Of a stretch of DNA of 30,045 nucleotides, positions 1 to 8,000 are shown piece after piece (the first letter of the stretch is position 1; each line of letters starts with the position of its first letter). The notes under the pieces are model-generated. The model was not told the DNA's origin, searched no databases, and was given only the letters and a program-made list of their open reading frames with translations. Made by a program: the position numbers and the translations under genes. Origin of the DNA: a virus; the IMG/VR virus record IMGVR_UViG_3300017770_000097, positions 1-30,045 of that record. One strand, given 5' to 3'.

Positions 1-204
1 GATAAAATACTTAACGGTATACCCTCCTCCCGTCAGTGGAGTAGGGTTCGCGCTGCTTGGCGAGGGCATAACGCCGGAGACCCAACAACTTCAAGACGTC
101 TATTAGAATTGTTGACGTCCTGGGAGGAATATGAGACTATTAGAAGTAAGGCTGAAAGTGAAAGCGTTCAGCGCGAACAGGATGTACTACCGGGGGAAGA
201 ATAA
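1..204 (+). CDS. 3' end of an unidentified upstream gene (partial)
   Basis: Frame 1 is open from the window edge to TAA at 202-204, giving about 67 residues of a C-terminus. It is Trp/Arg-rich, with W-S-R-V-R-A-A-W near residues 13-20, and ends in an acidic, charged tail (…REQDVLPGEE), which looks like real protein rather than noise. It would overlap the next gene by 74 bases, more than the other overlaps on this strand (32 and 62 bases). Frame 2 is also open, to TAG at 104-106, and would leave a 24-base gap before the next gene, so the frame choice is uncertain. No family is recognised. The position upstream of the resolvase and primase suggests another DNA-metabolism gene. Confidence 0.45.
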   Translation, partial: DKILNGIPSSRQWSRVRAAWRGHNAGDPTTSRRLLELLTSWEEYETIRSKAESESVQREQDVLPGEE

Positions 205-535
205 AACCCGAGAGTATTTAGAGTACCAGAATGATATACGGGATGAGCTCACTGGAGTAGAATGGCCCTTTAAGGATAACCCCGTATCATTTTTCGTTGA
301 AGTTGGTTTGTCTAATAAACGAGCTGATTTGGATAACGTATTGAAACCCTTCTTAGATACATTACAAAGAGTCTATGAAGAATTTAATGATTGTAGAGTT
401 TACTATATAGAAGCTGTTAAACGTATCGTTCCTAAGGGGGAAGAGTTTATACACTTCTCAGTAGACCTACATTCATCAACCCACATACAAAGAAAGAATA
501 AGGATGAAGACAAGTTGCAACAAGTGTCAGAGTAG
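131..535 (+). CDS. rusA: RusA-like Holliday-junction resolvase
   Basis: A 134-residue protein matching the usual 120-140 aa of the RusA family, Mg-dependent dimeric endonucleases that cut four-way DNA junctions. The family core D-x-D-N-x3-K is present as Asp66, Asp68, Asn69 and Lys72 (ADLDNVLKPFLDTL), followed by Asp76 and by Asp87 in the position of the last metal ligand. The N-terminus shows the expected pattern of a first beta strand followed by a basic segment (NRMYYRGKNKTREY). The ATG has a strong GGAGG at 123-127. In this operon it may play the branch-clearing role that T7 gives to its gene 3 endonuclease, before packaging or during recombination; that is inferred from context. The last 32 bases overlap the primase gene. 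Confidence 0.85.
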   Translation: MRLLEVRLKVKAFSANRMYYRGKNKTREYLEYQNDIRDELTGVEWPFKDNPVSFFVEVGLSNKRADLDNVLKPFLDTLQRVYEEFNDCRVYYIEAVKRIVPKGEEFIHFSVDLHSSTHIQRKNKDEDKLQQVSE

Positions 536-2117
536 TGACGCAGTTGAAGTATATGAAGATCACGAATATTGTTTCTCATGTAATACATATAACCCAAACA
601 AAGGAAAAGTAGTGTCATTAGATGAATTACGCACCGATAGAAATCCTACTACATATTCCGCCATTAGTTCCTATAGGTCTTATCCTATTACTTCTCGCGG
701 TATTTCACAACAGATTGTAGATTACTTCAATGTGAAAATGTCAGTAGATCAGGACGGAAAACCTGAATCTCACTACTACCCATACACACGCAATGGTGAG
801 ATTGTAGCTTATAAAGAACGTAAACTTCCTAAGGAGTTTAGAGTACATGGAGACTTCAAAAACACAGAACTCTTCGGACAAACACAGTGTGCCGGTAACA
901 GGACTCTCGTTATTACAGAAGGAGAACTTGACGCACTTTCCGTTGCGGAGGCATGGCAGCAAACCAAAGGAAGAATTTTCCCTGTGGTTTCTTTACCTTC
1001 TGCTTCTGCTACCTCTCATGCTTTGGCTCAAAGGGATTGGCTTAATAATTTCGACTCAGTAATCTTAATGCTAGATAACGATGAAGCAGGTCAGAAAGCT
1101 ACTAATTATCTAGGCAAAATGCTGAAGCCAGGTAAGGTAAGGATCGCTAAACTGAAACATAAAGATCCTAATGAAGTACTAATGAAGGAGGGCGCAAAGG
1201 CAATCTTGCAAGCGGTGTACGATGCAGCGCCGTGGTCTCCCTCAGGTATCGTTGTAGGTGAAGAGATATGGAATCAATTTGTCGCAAGGCAAAACGTTGA
1301 GTCAGTACCATATCCTAATTGTCTTTCTGGATTGAATGAAAAAATAAAGGGGATTAGACAAGGTGAAATTTCTCTATTTACGAGTGGTACTGGCTCTGGT
1401 AAAAGTACTGTTATTAAAGAGATCATTCTCAGTTTACTGGATACAACTGACGACAAGGTGGGCCTCATCTCTCTTGAAGAGAGTGTTGGAGACACAGCTG
1501 AAAAGTTTATCTCAATGCAACTCAAACGACCAATCAACGATCCTCCACCTCTATCTCAAGAGGAAATCAGAGCTGGATACGATCAAGTATTCGGAGACGA
1601 ACGGTTGGTACTTCTCGACCACCAAGGATCAGTTGGAGACGACAGCCTCATCGATAAAATCGAATACATGGCCTTACTCGGTTGTAAATACTTGGTCCTC
1701 GACCACATCACAATCGCCGTCAGCGAAGGAAGTGAAGGTCTATCAGGTAACGAAGCTGTAGATAAAGTTATGTCTGACCTACTTAAAGTAGTTAAGAGAC
1801 ATAACGTATGGCTAGGTTTAATCTCCCACTTACGTAAAGCATCACCACAAGGTAAATCATTTGAGGAAGGTAAACTTGCTAGCATCGATGACATCAAGGG
1901 CTCAGGCTCTATCAAACAAATTAGCTTCGACATTATCGCTTTCGCACGTAACCTCGTTGCGGAAAACGAAACAGAGCGAAACACAATCCAATTCCGAGTA
2001 CTCAAGTCCCGATTTACTGGACTTACAGGAAATGCCGGGTCAGCAATATACGACCCCTCCACCGCACGTCTTAAAGCGTCGGGTTCGTTCTCTATCGAAG
2101 CAGTTGACTTACGATGA
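504..2117 (+). CDS. T7 gp4-like primase-helicase
   Basis: A bifunctional replication protein of 537 aa (T7 gp4 is 566) that unwinds DNA at the fork and makes primers. The zinc ribbon of the primase is at residues 5-26: Cys5-x2-Cys8 and Cys23-x2-Cys26. The TOPRIM part has the acidic residue in TEGELDA (Glu139) and Asp191/Asp193 in LDNDEAG. The RecA-like helicase carries Walker A GTGSGKST at 295-302, the glutamate of SLEES at about 325, Walker B ending in Leu-Asp-His near 399-401, the SHLRK segment at 441-445, and a KSRFTGLTG segment near 510 fitting the arginine-finger region. All three modules look intact. The start is the first ATG of the zinc domain with only a weak AGG before it, so translation is probably coupled to rusA. 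It ends at 2117, just before the deaminase start. Confidence 0.96.
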   Translation: MKTSCNKCQSSDAVEVYEDHEYCFSCNTYNPNKGKVVSLDELRTDRNPTTYSAISSYRSYPITSRGISQQIVDYFNVKMSVDQDGKPESHYYPYTRNGEIVAYKERKLPKEFRVHGDFKNTELFGQTQCAGNRTLVITEGELDALSVAEAWQQTKGRIFPVVSLPSASATSHALAQRDWLNNFDSVILMLDNDEAGQKATNYLGKMLKPGKVRIAKLKHKDPNEVLMKEGAKAILQAVYDAAPWSPSGIVVGEEIWNQFVARQNVESVPYPNCLSGLNEKIKGIRQGEISLFTSGTGSGKSTVIKEIILSLLDTTDDKVGLISLEESVGDTAEKFISMQLKRPINDPPPLSQEEIRAGYDQVFGDERLVLLDHQGSVGDDSLIDKIEYMALLGCKYLVLDHITIAVSEGSEGLSGNEAVDKVMSDLLKVVKRHNVWLGLISHLRKASPQGKSFEEGKLASIDDIKGSGSIKQISFDIIAFARNLVAENETERNTIQFRVLKSRFTGLTGNAGSAIYDPSTARLKASGSFSIEAVDLR

Positions 2118-2124
2118 GGCATAC

Positions 2125-2547
2125 ATGGAAGTGGCTGAGATCTTTGCAGGTCTCAGTCACGACGAACAAATTAGAGTTGGCTGCTGCATTGTACAAGAGG
2201 GTCAGATTCTCTCTCAAGGTTGGAACGGAATGCCCTCAGGGATGGATAATAATACTCGCGACGGGGAAGGACTTACGAAACCTGAAGTAATCCATGCCGA
2301 GGCAAACGCTTTAATGAAGCTAGCTAGGAACGGAGGTCGCGCTGCAGGAGCCACCGTTTACGTTACATATAGCCCTTGCTATAGCTGCGCAGGATTACTG
2401 TTGCAAGCAGGAGTTACACGTGTAGTGTATAATAACTTATACGATAAGAAAGCAGTAAAATTCTTAAAAGAAAGAGGAGTTAAAGTTGACTGCATTAAAC
2501 CGAGTAACCGATCATCTTCGGGAAAAGATAAGGAAAGTAAATCCTAA
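2125..2547 (+). CDS. dCMP deaminase (cytidine/deoxycytidylate deaminase family)
   Basis: A zinc enzyme of 140 aa expected to convert dCMP to dUMP, feeding dTMP synthesis. The zinc and catalytic residues are present: His57-Ala-Glu59 and the Pro84-Cys85-x2-Cys88 pair. The substrate-side segment GWNGMPSG at about 32-39 matches the GYNG-P-G motif of dCMP deaminases rather than tRNA or RNA editing deaminases. The ATG at 2125 has GAGG five bases upstream (2116-2119) and gives the usual N-terminus. An in-frame TTG at 2104 and a longer open frame to 1861 exist; the longer one lies inside the primase gene and is not credible. The gene overlaps the RNA polymerase start by 62 bases. Together with NrdJ at 24.3-26.1 kb it implies phage control of dNTP supply. 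A thymidylate synthase was not seen in the window. Confidence 0.9.
   Translation: MEVAEIFAGLSHDEQIRVGCCIVQEGQILSQGWNGMPSGMDNNTRDGEGLTKPEVIHAEANALMKLARNGGRAAGATVYVTYSPCYSCAGLLLQAGVTRVVYNNLYDKKAVKFLKERGVKVDCIKPSNRSSSGKDKESKS
2475..2479 (+). promoter_or_regulatory. Shine-Dalgarno AGGAG that fixes the RNA polymerase TTG start
   Basis: AGGAG sits six bases before TTG at 2486, inside the end of the deaminase gene. It is the best ribosome site near the 5' end of the polymerase frame and supports a rare TTG start. A TTG start placed inside the upstream gene may keep polymerase synthesis low and coupled to the deaminase; that is inference. Confidence 0.6.
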
Positions 2548-4765
2548 AAATCCCAAAGCTAATTCCGGTGCTGTTCTTCTGCGGCTGCATAAAACTTGGG
2601 AAGAGGATATTGACAAGTTCGTCAGTATCTCCTTCTCAATAATCCAATTTCAATTCTCGAGGACAAGCTCTGACTCTCCAGCAGGGACGGCTAAGCTTAC
2701 AGCTACGTCTATGCTTATTGGTCAAGCAATATCTACGCGTATCCAACGAGAACCATTACCTTGGAATATGCAAGTTCGATTAGGTGATTTGTTTATTGAA
2801 GCATATAAAGTTAATAACTTAATCGAGTTATACTACCCGAAAGTACGGGATAGCTCCTACATTATATCCGCAACCTCTGATTGGGCTATTTTAGGAGACA
2901 TTCCAGAAACACGGGAACGTATAAACCTTATTGGAACCTCACGGAACCGCCCTCCCCTTATTAGGAAGTCAACCCAGTCAGTCTCTGATAGGACTATCCA
3001 TGTTGTGAAGAATAGCCAGGACGAGTTTGACATTAACAAGCCTTGGGTTAGAGCGATTAATAAATTGCAACGGACTGGGTGGAGGATTAATCGTAGAGTA
3101 TTAGATGCTCTGCTAGACAATGAAGACTTCTTCGTATCCTATAATCCCATTGAGGATAATGATGCGAAAGAACAGAAACGTAGAAGCAAATGTATTGAAT
3201 GGTATTTCATAACGGAGAAGGCTAAGAAGCTTAAAGATGCTGATGTATTCTATCAGTATTTAGAAGCGGATTATAGAAGTAGACTATATTATAGTGAACC
3301 TTTCTTAAACTTTCAAGGATCTGATTTAGCTAGAGGATTATTGAAGTTTGCGAGAGGTAAACCAATGACCGATGAAGGTCTACAATGGTTAGCTATACAC
3401 ACAGCGACTTCATTCAACATGTCCTACTCTATAGATGAAATACCAGAGTGGTGCAGCACAGACTACAAAACGTACTTAAAAGATGAAGGTCTAGATAATA
3501 TCTCAGTAGACAAAATGGTTATACAAGATAGAATCCAATGGACTAATGAATATATGGATGAGATAATGCAAGCAGGTAGAACTGCTAGTTTCTCAGAAGA
3601 CGCAGAGAAGCCGGTAGCTTTTCTCGCAACTTGTATAGAGTGGTACGATTATTCAATTGCCCGTGAGCAAAATAGAATATTCATGACCCACCTACCTATA
3701 CCGATCGATGGTTCTAATAACGGATGGCAGCACTTAGGTGCTATATCTAAAGACCCACAGACAGGTAAACTTGTTGGTCTAATACCTACAGATATTCAAC
3801 AAGACTTCTACGTGCAAACCGCAAAGGAGCTTATCAACCTCAATGAGGATGAGGAAATACAAGGTAAGCTCGACACCATGCCGATGAAGCACATCCGTAA
3901 AGGCATTAGTAAGAGAGGCTCGATGACTCGAGCATACTCAGCTGGTGCTGGTAAGATCGCAGAGAATATGTTCTTCGATTGTAAAGCAGATGACTTCCAT
4001 ATAACATACGACATCACAGAGGATAATTGCAAGAGCCTCGCAAAGACTTTGATTAGAGCGATTGATAACGTATGCCCAGGTCCATTATCTACTATGAGTT
4101 ACTTCCAAAATCTCGCTGCGTTTGAGATAGGTAAGTATGAACGCGTAGGCCCTGATGGAGAAAAGGCTGGTAAAGAATACGATACTATTAAAGCTAGGTA
4201 TAAAGAACTATACATCCAGGAAGACAAGACTGACGAAGAGTTAGACGAGTTGGATGAGCTGAAGAAGCAGCTAAATAGTTATACAAGTGTTAAGGTTTAC
4301 GGTAACGGATCAGATACACTTTCATGGGTAACACCCTCAGGATTCAAAGTCCATTACGAAAACTGGATTATGCGATCAGCTAAAACTAGAGGTAGTATTG
4401 ATGGAAAGCAGATAAAACATGTGGCGCAAGTCCCAAGTAAAATGCCGGACATAAGAGGATTTATGAGAGGTGTATCACCTAACTTCGTCCACTCACTAGA
4501 CGCAAGCCACATGGCACTCGTTATAGATGAATGGAATGAAGACTTTGGTGCAGTGCATGACTCATTCTCAACCCACGCATGTGATGTGGATAAACTCCTA
4601 TCACTAACTAAGAGCGTATTCATTAGGATGTACGATGTGGATAACTTCTACAACTACATTCAAGATCAATTAGTAACAAACCAATCAGAGTTAGATGTTG
4701 AGCAACCTACTATAGGCTCACTTGATATATCTGATATAGAGAAATCGGAGTATTTCTTTGCATGA
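2486..4765 (+). CDS. T7-like single-subunit DNA-directed RNA polymerase
   Basis: A phage RNA polymerase that would transcribe later phage genes. Family motifs are in order: D262-Y-R-S-R266 (the D-x2-G-R motif, with Gly replaced by Ser) followed by N-F-Q-G; motif A with catalytic Asp408 (PIPIDGSNNGWQHL); motif B R472-region with Lys476 and Tyr484 (KRGSMTRAY), the same eight-residue spacing as T7 Lys631/Tyr639; SPNFVHSLDASH at 664-675; and motif C His691-Asp692-Ser-Phe with the second catalytic Asp. The protein ends in Phe-Phe-Ala, like the conserved T7 FAFA foot. At 759 aa it is about 120 shorter than T7 (883), and nearly all the loss lies before Asp262, in the N-terminal promoter-binding domain. 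It starts at TTG 2486 with a good AGGAG, and its stop overlaps the next gene in ATGA. Confidence 0.95.
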   Translation: MTALNRVTDHLREKIRKVNPKNPKANSGAVLLRLHKTWEEDIDKFVSISFSIIQFQFSRTSSDSPAGTAKLTATSMLIGQAISTRIQREPLPWNMQVRLGDLFIEAYKVNNLIELYYPKVRDSSYIISATSDWAILGDIPETRERINLIGTSRNRPPLIRKSTQSVSDRTIHVVKNSQDEFDINKPWVRAINKLQRTGWRINRRVLDALLDNEDFFVSYNPIEDNDAKEQKRRSKCIEWYFITEKAKKLKDADVFYQYLEADYRSRLYYSEPFLNFQGSDLARGLLKFARGKPMTDEGLQWLAIHTATSFNMSYSIDEIPEWCSTDYKTYLKDEGLDNISVDKMVIQDRIQWTNEYMDEIMQAGRTASFSEDAEKPVAFLATCIEWYDYSIAREQNRIFMTHLPIPIDGSNNGWQHLGAISKDPQTGKLVGLIPTDIQQDFYVQTAKELINLNEDEEIQGKLDTMPMKHIRKGISKRGSMTRAYSAGAGKIAENMFFDCKADDFHITYDITEDNCKSLAKTLIRAIDNVCPGPLSTMSYFQNLAAFEIGKYERVGPDGEKAGKEYDTIKARYKELYIQEDKTDEELDELDELKKQLNSYTSVKVYGNGSDTLSWVTPSGFKVHYENWIMRSAKTRGSIDGKQIKHVAQVPSKMPDIRGFMRGVSPNFVHSLDASHMALVIDEWNEDFGAVHDSFSTHACDVDKLLSLTKSVFIRMYDVDNFYNYIQDQLVTNQSELDVEQPTIGSLDISDIEKSEYFFA

Positions 4766-5007
4766 GTAAAAAATCTTATAATTATTTAGCGCTACGCGGC
4801 GCCAATGTGGATGACATGGAATATGTTGAGGAGTTTGGATTACCTGAGGACGTAGCCTACACTCCCCGCATTAACGATGTTATGCTTAAACGTGTGTATG
4901 ATGAGAACATCGCTGATGGTGTTAGTGAGGAAATCGCTACACAAAACTTCAACACAGCGAAGCGTGACATCAAAGAACTGCTTGCCAAGAATGGTATGCT
5001 TAAATAA
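4762..5007 (+). CDS. Small protein translationally coupled to the RNA polymerase
   Basis: An 81-residue protein I do not recognise. It is acidic in the first half (DDMEYVEEFGLPED) and ends in a predicted amphipathic, Lys-rich helix (AKRDIKELLAKNGMLK). There is no signal peptide, membrane segment or cysteine. Its ATG overlaps the polymerase stop in ATGA and has no clear ribosome site, so it should be made by reinitiation after the polymerase at a linked ratio. That tight coupling makes a polymerase accessory or modulator conceivable, but nothing in the sequence proves it. It is the last gene of the + strand operon, with the terminator directly behind it. Confidence 0.75.
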   Translation: MSKKSYNYLALRGANVDDMEYVEEFGLPEDVAYTPRINDVMLKRVYDENIADGVSEEIATQNFNTAKRDIKELLAKNGMLK

Positions 5008-5060
5008 AAAAAAGTGCCCTACTTAGATCCGTAATGGACCTGAGTAGGGCTATTTTTTTT
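5005..5060. terminator. Bidirectional intrinsic terminator between convergent operons
   Basis: A 15-base stem (5016-5030 with 5036-5050) closes on a five-base loop (GTAAT). Only one mismatch and one G-T pair interrupt it, and the outer eight pairs are perfect (GCCCTACT/AGTAGGGC). Eight T residues follow at 5053-5060 for + strand transcripts, and an A-tract at 5006-5013 gives the matching U-tract for - strand transcripts. It sits between the stop codons of the two facing operons (5007 and 5076), exactly where a two-way terminator is needed. Confidence 0.93.
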
Positions 5061-5075
5061 GTCTCACCTTAGAGA

Positions 5076-8000
5076 TTAGTGAGCGTAATACTGATAGACT
5101 GGAACGCCTAATTCTTTTATTTTTTCTTTTAACTTCTTCTTGTTACTCTCAGTGTGAGCTATTGCTTGGTCAAATTGATTACTTAATTTACTTGCTCCAG
5201 CATCCACATCTTTACTAGATCCTAGATCATAGTGGGCTTGAGCTTGTAATATAAAATTAGTAAATACTCTAAGCTGCTCCCAAGTAGCTTCTCCTTCTGC
5301 AGGAGCGTTAGCAACATTATATCCTACATTGGACATCATAACTTTAATTTTGCTAGCAAGCTTCCAAAGTCTTGGATTGAAGCCATCTTCATCTGTATGC
5401 GAAGGAGGGATTATAAGCATTTTACTTATCTTATTAACAAAAGGTTTTTGACTAGGCTCACCTTTAGCGTTAGGCTCTAGACTAAGCATATAATCCATAA
5501 ACATTCTCTCTGTTCGAGAAAGTTTATCTTTAGGATCTCGACCTTTATTCTTTTTATTCCAAGCATTAACTGCTTTTTGAGTAGCCTCTTTAGTTTCTTT
5601 AAGATAAGACCATTCAGTAGAAGCTTTAAGCCAGTTAGCATTTACTTCTTCCAATATAGTATCATACCCATTAACATCCATCTTAAACGCATCATAAATA
5701 GTTAGCATATATGGGTTGCCACCGGAGTTGTATTTAAGTTTACTCCAGCTTTTTCCAGAAGAAGACATGGCTACAGTTGCAGCATCAAGAGATTGAACAG
5801 GAGCTGGTAAAGAACCACCATACACGTACTCTCCAGGGATATTTGTAATATTCCCGTCATCATCTGTACGAGTTCTAGCAGCAGCAGCGGTAAGTTTAGA
5901 ATCGTAATGCATAACCTTAGATACATTCCTTACTTTACCACCAGCAGCTTCTTGTAGCTTATCAAAGATAACTACATTATCTGTCTCAAAGTCTCCTGTG
6001 TTTTCATATCCACCTAGTATAAGGTCCATACCTGTATAGCTCTTAATAATTAAAGGCGAATCTATAGTCGCATGGACTATTGCAGAAGCCCGCATTAAAC
6101 GTCTAGCATTGACAGCTTCAGATGATATAACACCTACAAGAGCTGCACCGTACTTATTCATTAAAAGATCTTTAGCTACTTTGTCTTGCGACAGTTTAGA
6201 TTTCTTTATCAATCTATCTAAATTATCTGCAAAGTCTTTATCTTGTACAGCCAGTTCATCCATTAGATCAGACATAGCAAAAGCAAAGCTATTAATTTCT
6301 TTACCATAACCAAATGTCATAGTCGTCATCTTGTTTAACCCGCGATCACTATAAATCTCCCTAGCTACAAAATTAAGTTCGCCGATAAAAGCTTCTGTGT
6401 TACCATCCCAACCTTCGGTTATAGAGGATAGAGCAAGTTCTTTGAGTTGATCTCGCACATCACCTTCATCAAGAAGGTTTTCAGTGCCTAACCTAAGAAC
6501 ACCTGTTCGAAACGCAGTAGGAATATATCCCATCTGCATAGCGTTAGATGCAGTGCCATTAGTCTTACCATCGATGTAAGCGTTAATACTTGTTCTAAAG
6601 TCCTTACCTGCTTTCATCGCGTCTACATAATCCACGAAGTCAATCAACGCGTCCATATAATGTGGACCGTCTTCGCCTTTACTTTGTATAGCATCGATAA
6701 GATCCTTATCATTCGTAGGATCAAGAGCGAGAGGTTGAACTTTAGGGAATGCTGGATCAGAAAATGGTAACCCTTTCGAGATAGCTTCTGATACTGCTTC
6801 GTACTCTTCGTTCGTCATAGTTAGAACTTGCTTAAGCCTTTCACCCCATTGTTTTAGTTTTGGGGTTGCAACGGTTAAAGCGCTATCTCTAGCATCTGGT
6901 AAAAGAGAATCAGCTCCATTCATAGGTGAGCCACTAATGCTGTCGTTAAGTAATAACGTATAGATCTGTCTTAAATTACGTTCTTGTCTACTACCCTTCT
7001 TAACTACTGCAGGTGTTGCATTTTTAGTTACAAACCTAACAAGCTTAGATGTTACTGGATTGAAGTAAGTTTGCTGAGGTGTGAGGCGTCCATTAAAAGA
7101 CTGTACATTGTATGTTAGGTAATTAGCACCCTTTCTATTCTGTGCAATAGACTGTGCCTCTTGCGCAATCTTAAATCTCAACTTAGCCATATTCTCTTGT
7201 GGATCATATACACCGTTGAGTTTAATAAACTTATCTAATTCTCCTCGAGCTTCAGCTTCTTTAGCCTTTCTTTGATAACCTCTCTGCGCACCAAGAAAGT
7301 CATTCATTTTATCTTGGCCTATGCTATAGATGTCAGCCATCCAAGATGAAGATGAGTTTGTGGCAAGCACTGGTAAAAGAGTTTGATACATAATGCGTGC
7401 ACGTCTATTATCTACAACATGCGGTACTGTAGATAAATTCCTAGCAGCTTGAGCTATCTCTTTACCAAGTCTTATGTTTCCAACTCTGCCAGATATATCT
7501 TTTACTACTGTTGCACCTACATCTCCCGGTAATTTACCTTCTGGTAAAGGTATTTTAGAAGGCTGTACAATAGTTTTATTAAAGAACTTAGTACGCTCAA
7601 GAGTATTCCTCGCTAGCTTTGTTTGTCCTTCATCAGTAATACGATACGTAGCCTGCTCTTTCTCGTTGCCAGGGATAATCTCAATCATATCAGGATTATT
7701 GCGAGCCCATATTTCTTTCATAGCTTGCCCAAGAATTTCAGCTTCTTCTCTTGGTAAAGCTCTTTCAGGAATCGTAGGATCTGCAGATGCTTCACCTTTT
7801 AATCGTTGATACTCTTGGTATACCTTGTTACCGACCTTTGCATTATTCTTTGCACGAGTTACTTCAAGAGTTAACGGTTTTTGGTATTGTTCGTCAAACT
7901 TTGAGGTTTTCATTACTTCTTTTAAAGGATCTGATTCAGCTTCTTCTTCATTAAGCATAATTTCAGAAAAATCGTTTTCAACAACAAGCGCACCAACACC

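Noticed and set aside
1363-1761. Internal + strand frame of 132 aa in the helicase gene
   Set aside because: It lies out of frame within the Walker A to Walker B region of an intact gene and shows no family resemblance.
1861-2547. Long (228-aa) version of the deaminase starting inside the primase-helicase gene
   Set aside because: The first 88 residues overlap the well-supported helicase end and match no deaminase; ATG 2125 with GAGG gives the normal family length.
2104-2547. TTG start for the deaminase
   Set aside because: No good ribosome site precedes it, while ATG 2125 has one. It would add only seven residues and remains a minor possibility.
4700-4725. ACTATAGG on the + strand near the polymerase 3' end as a T7-like promoter
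   Set aside because: It falls in coding sequence (PTIGSL), lacks the GGGA start, and similar ACTATAGG strings occur elsewhere by chance.
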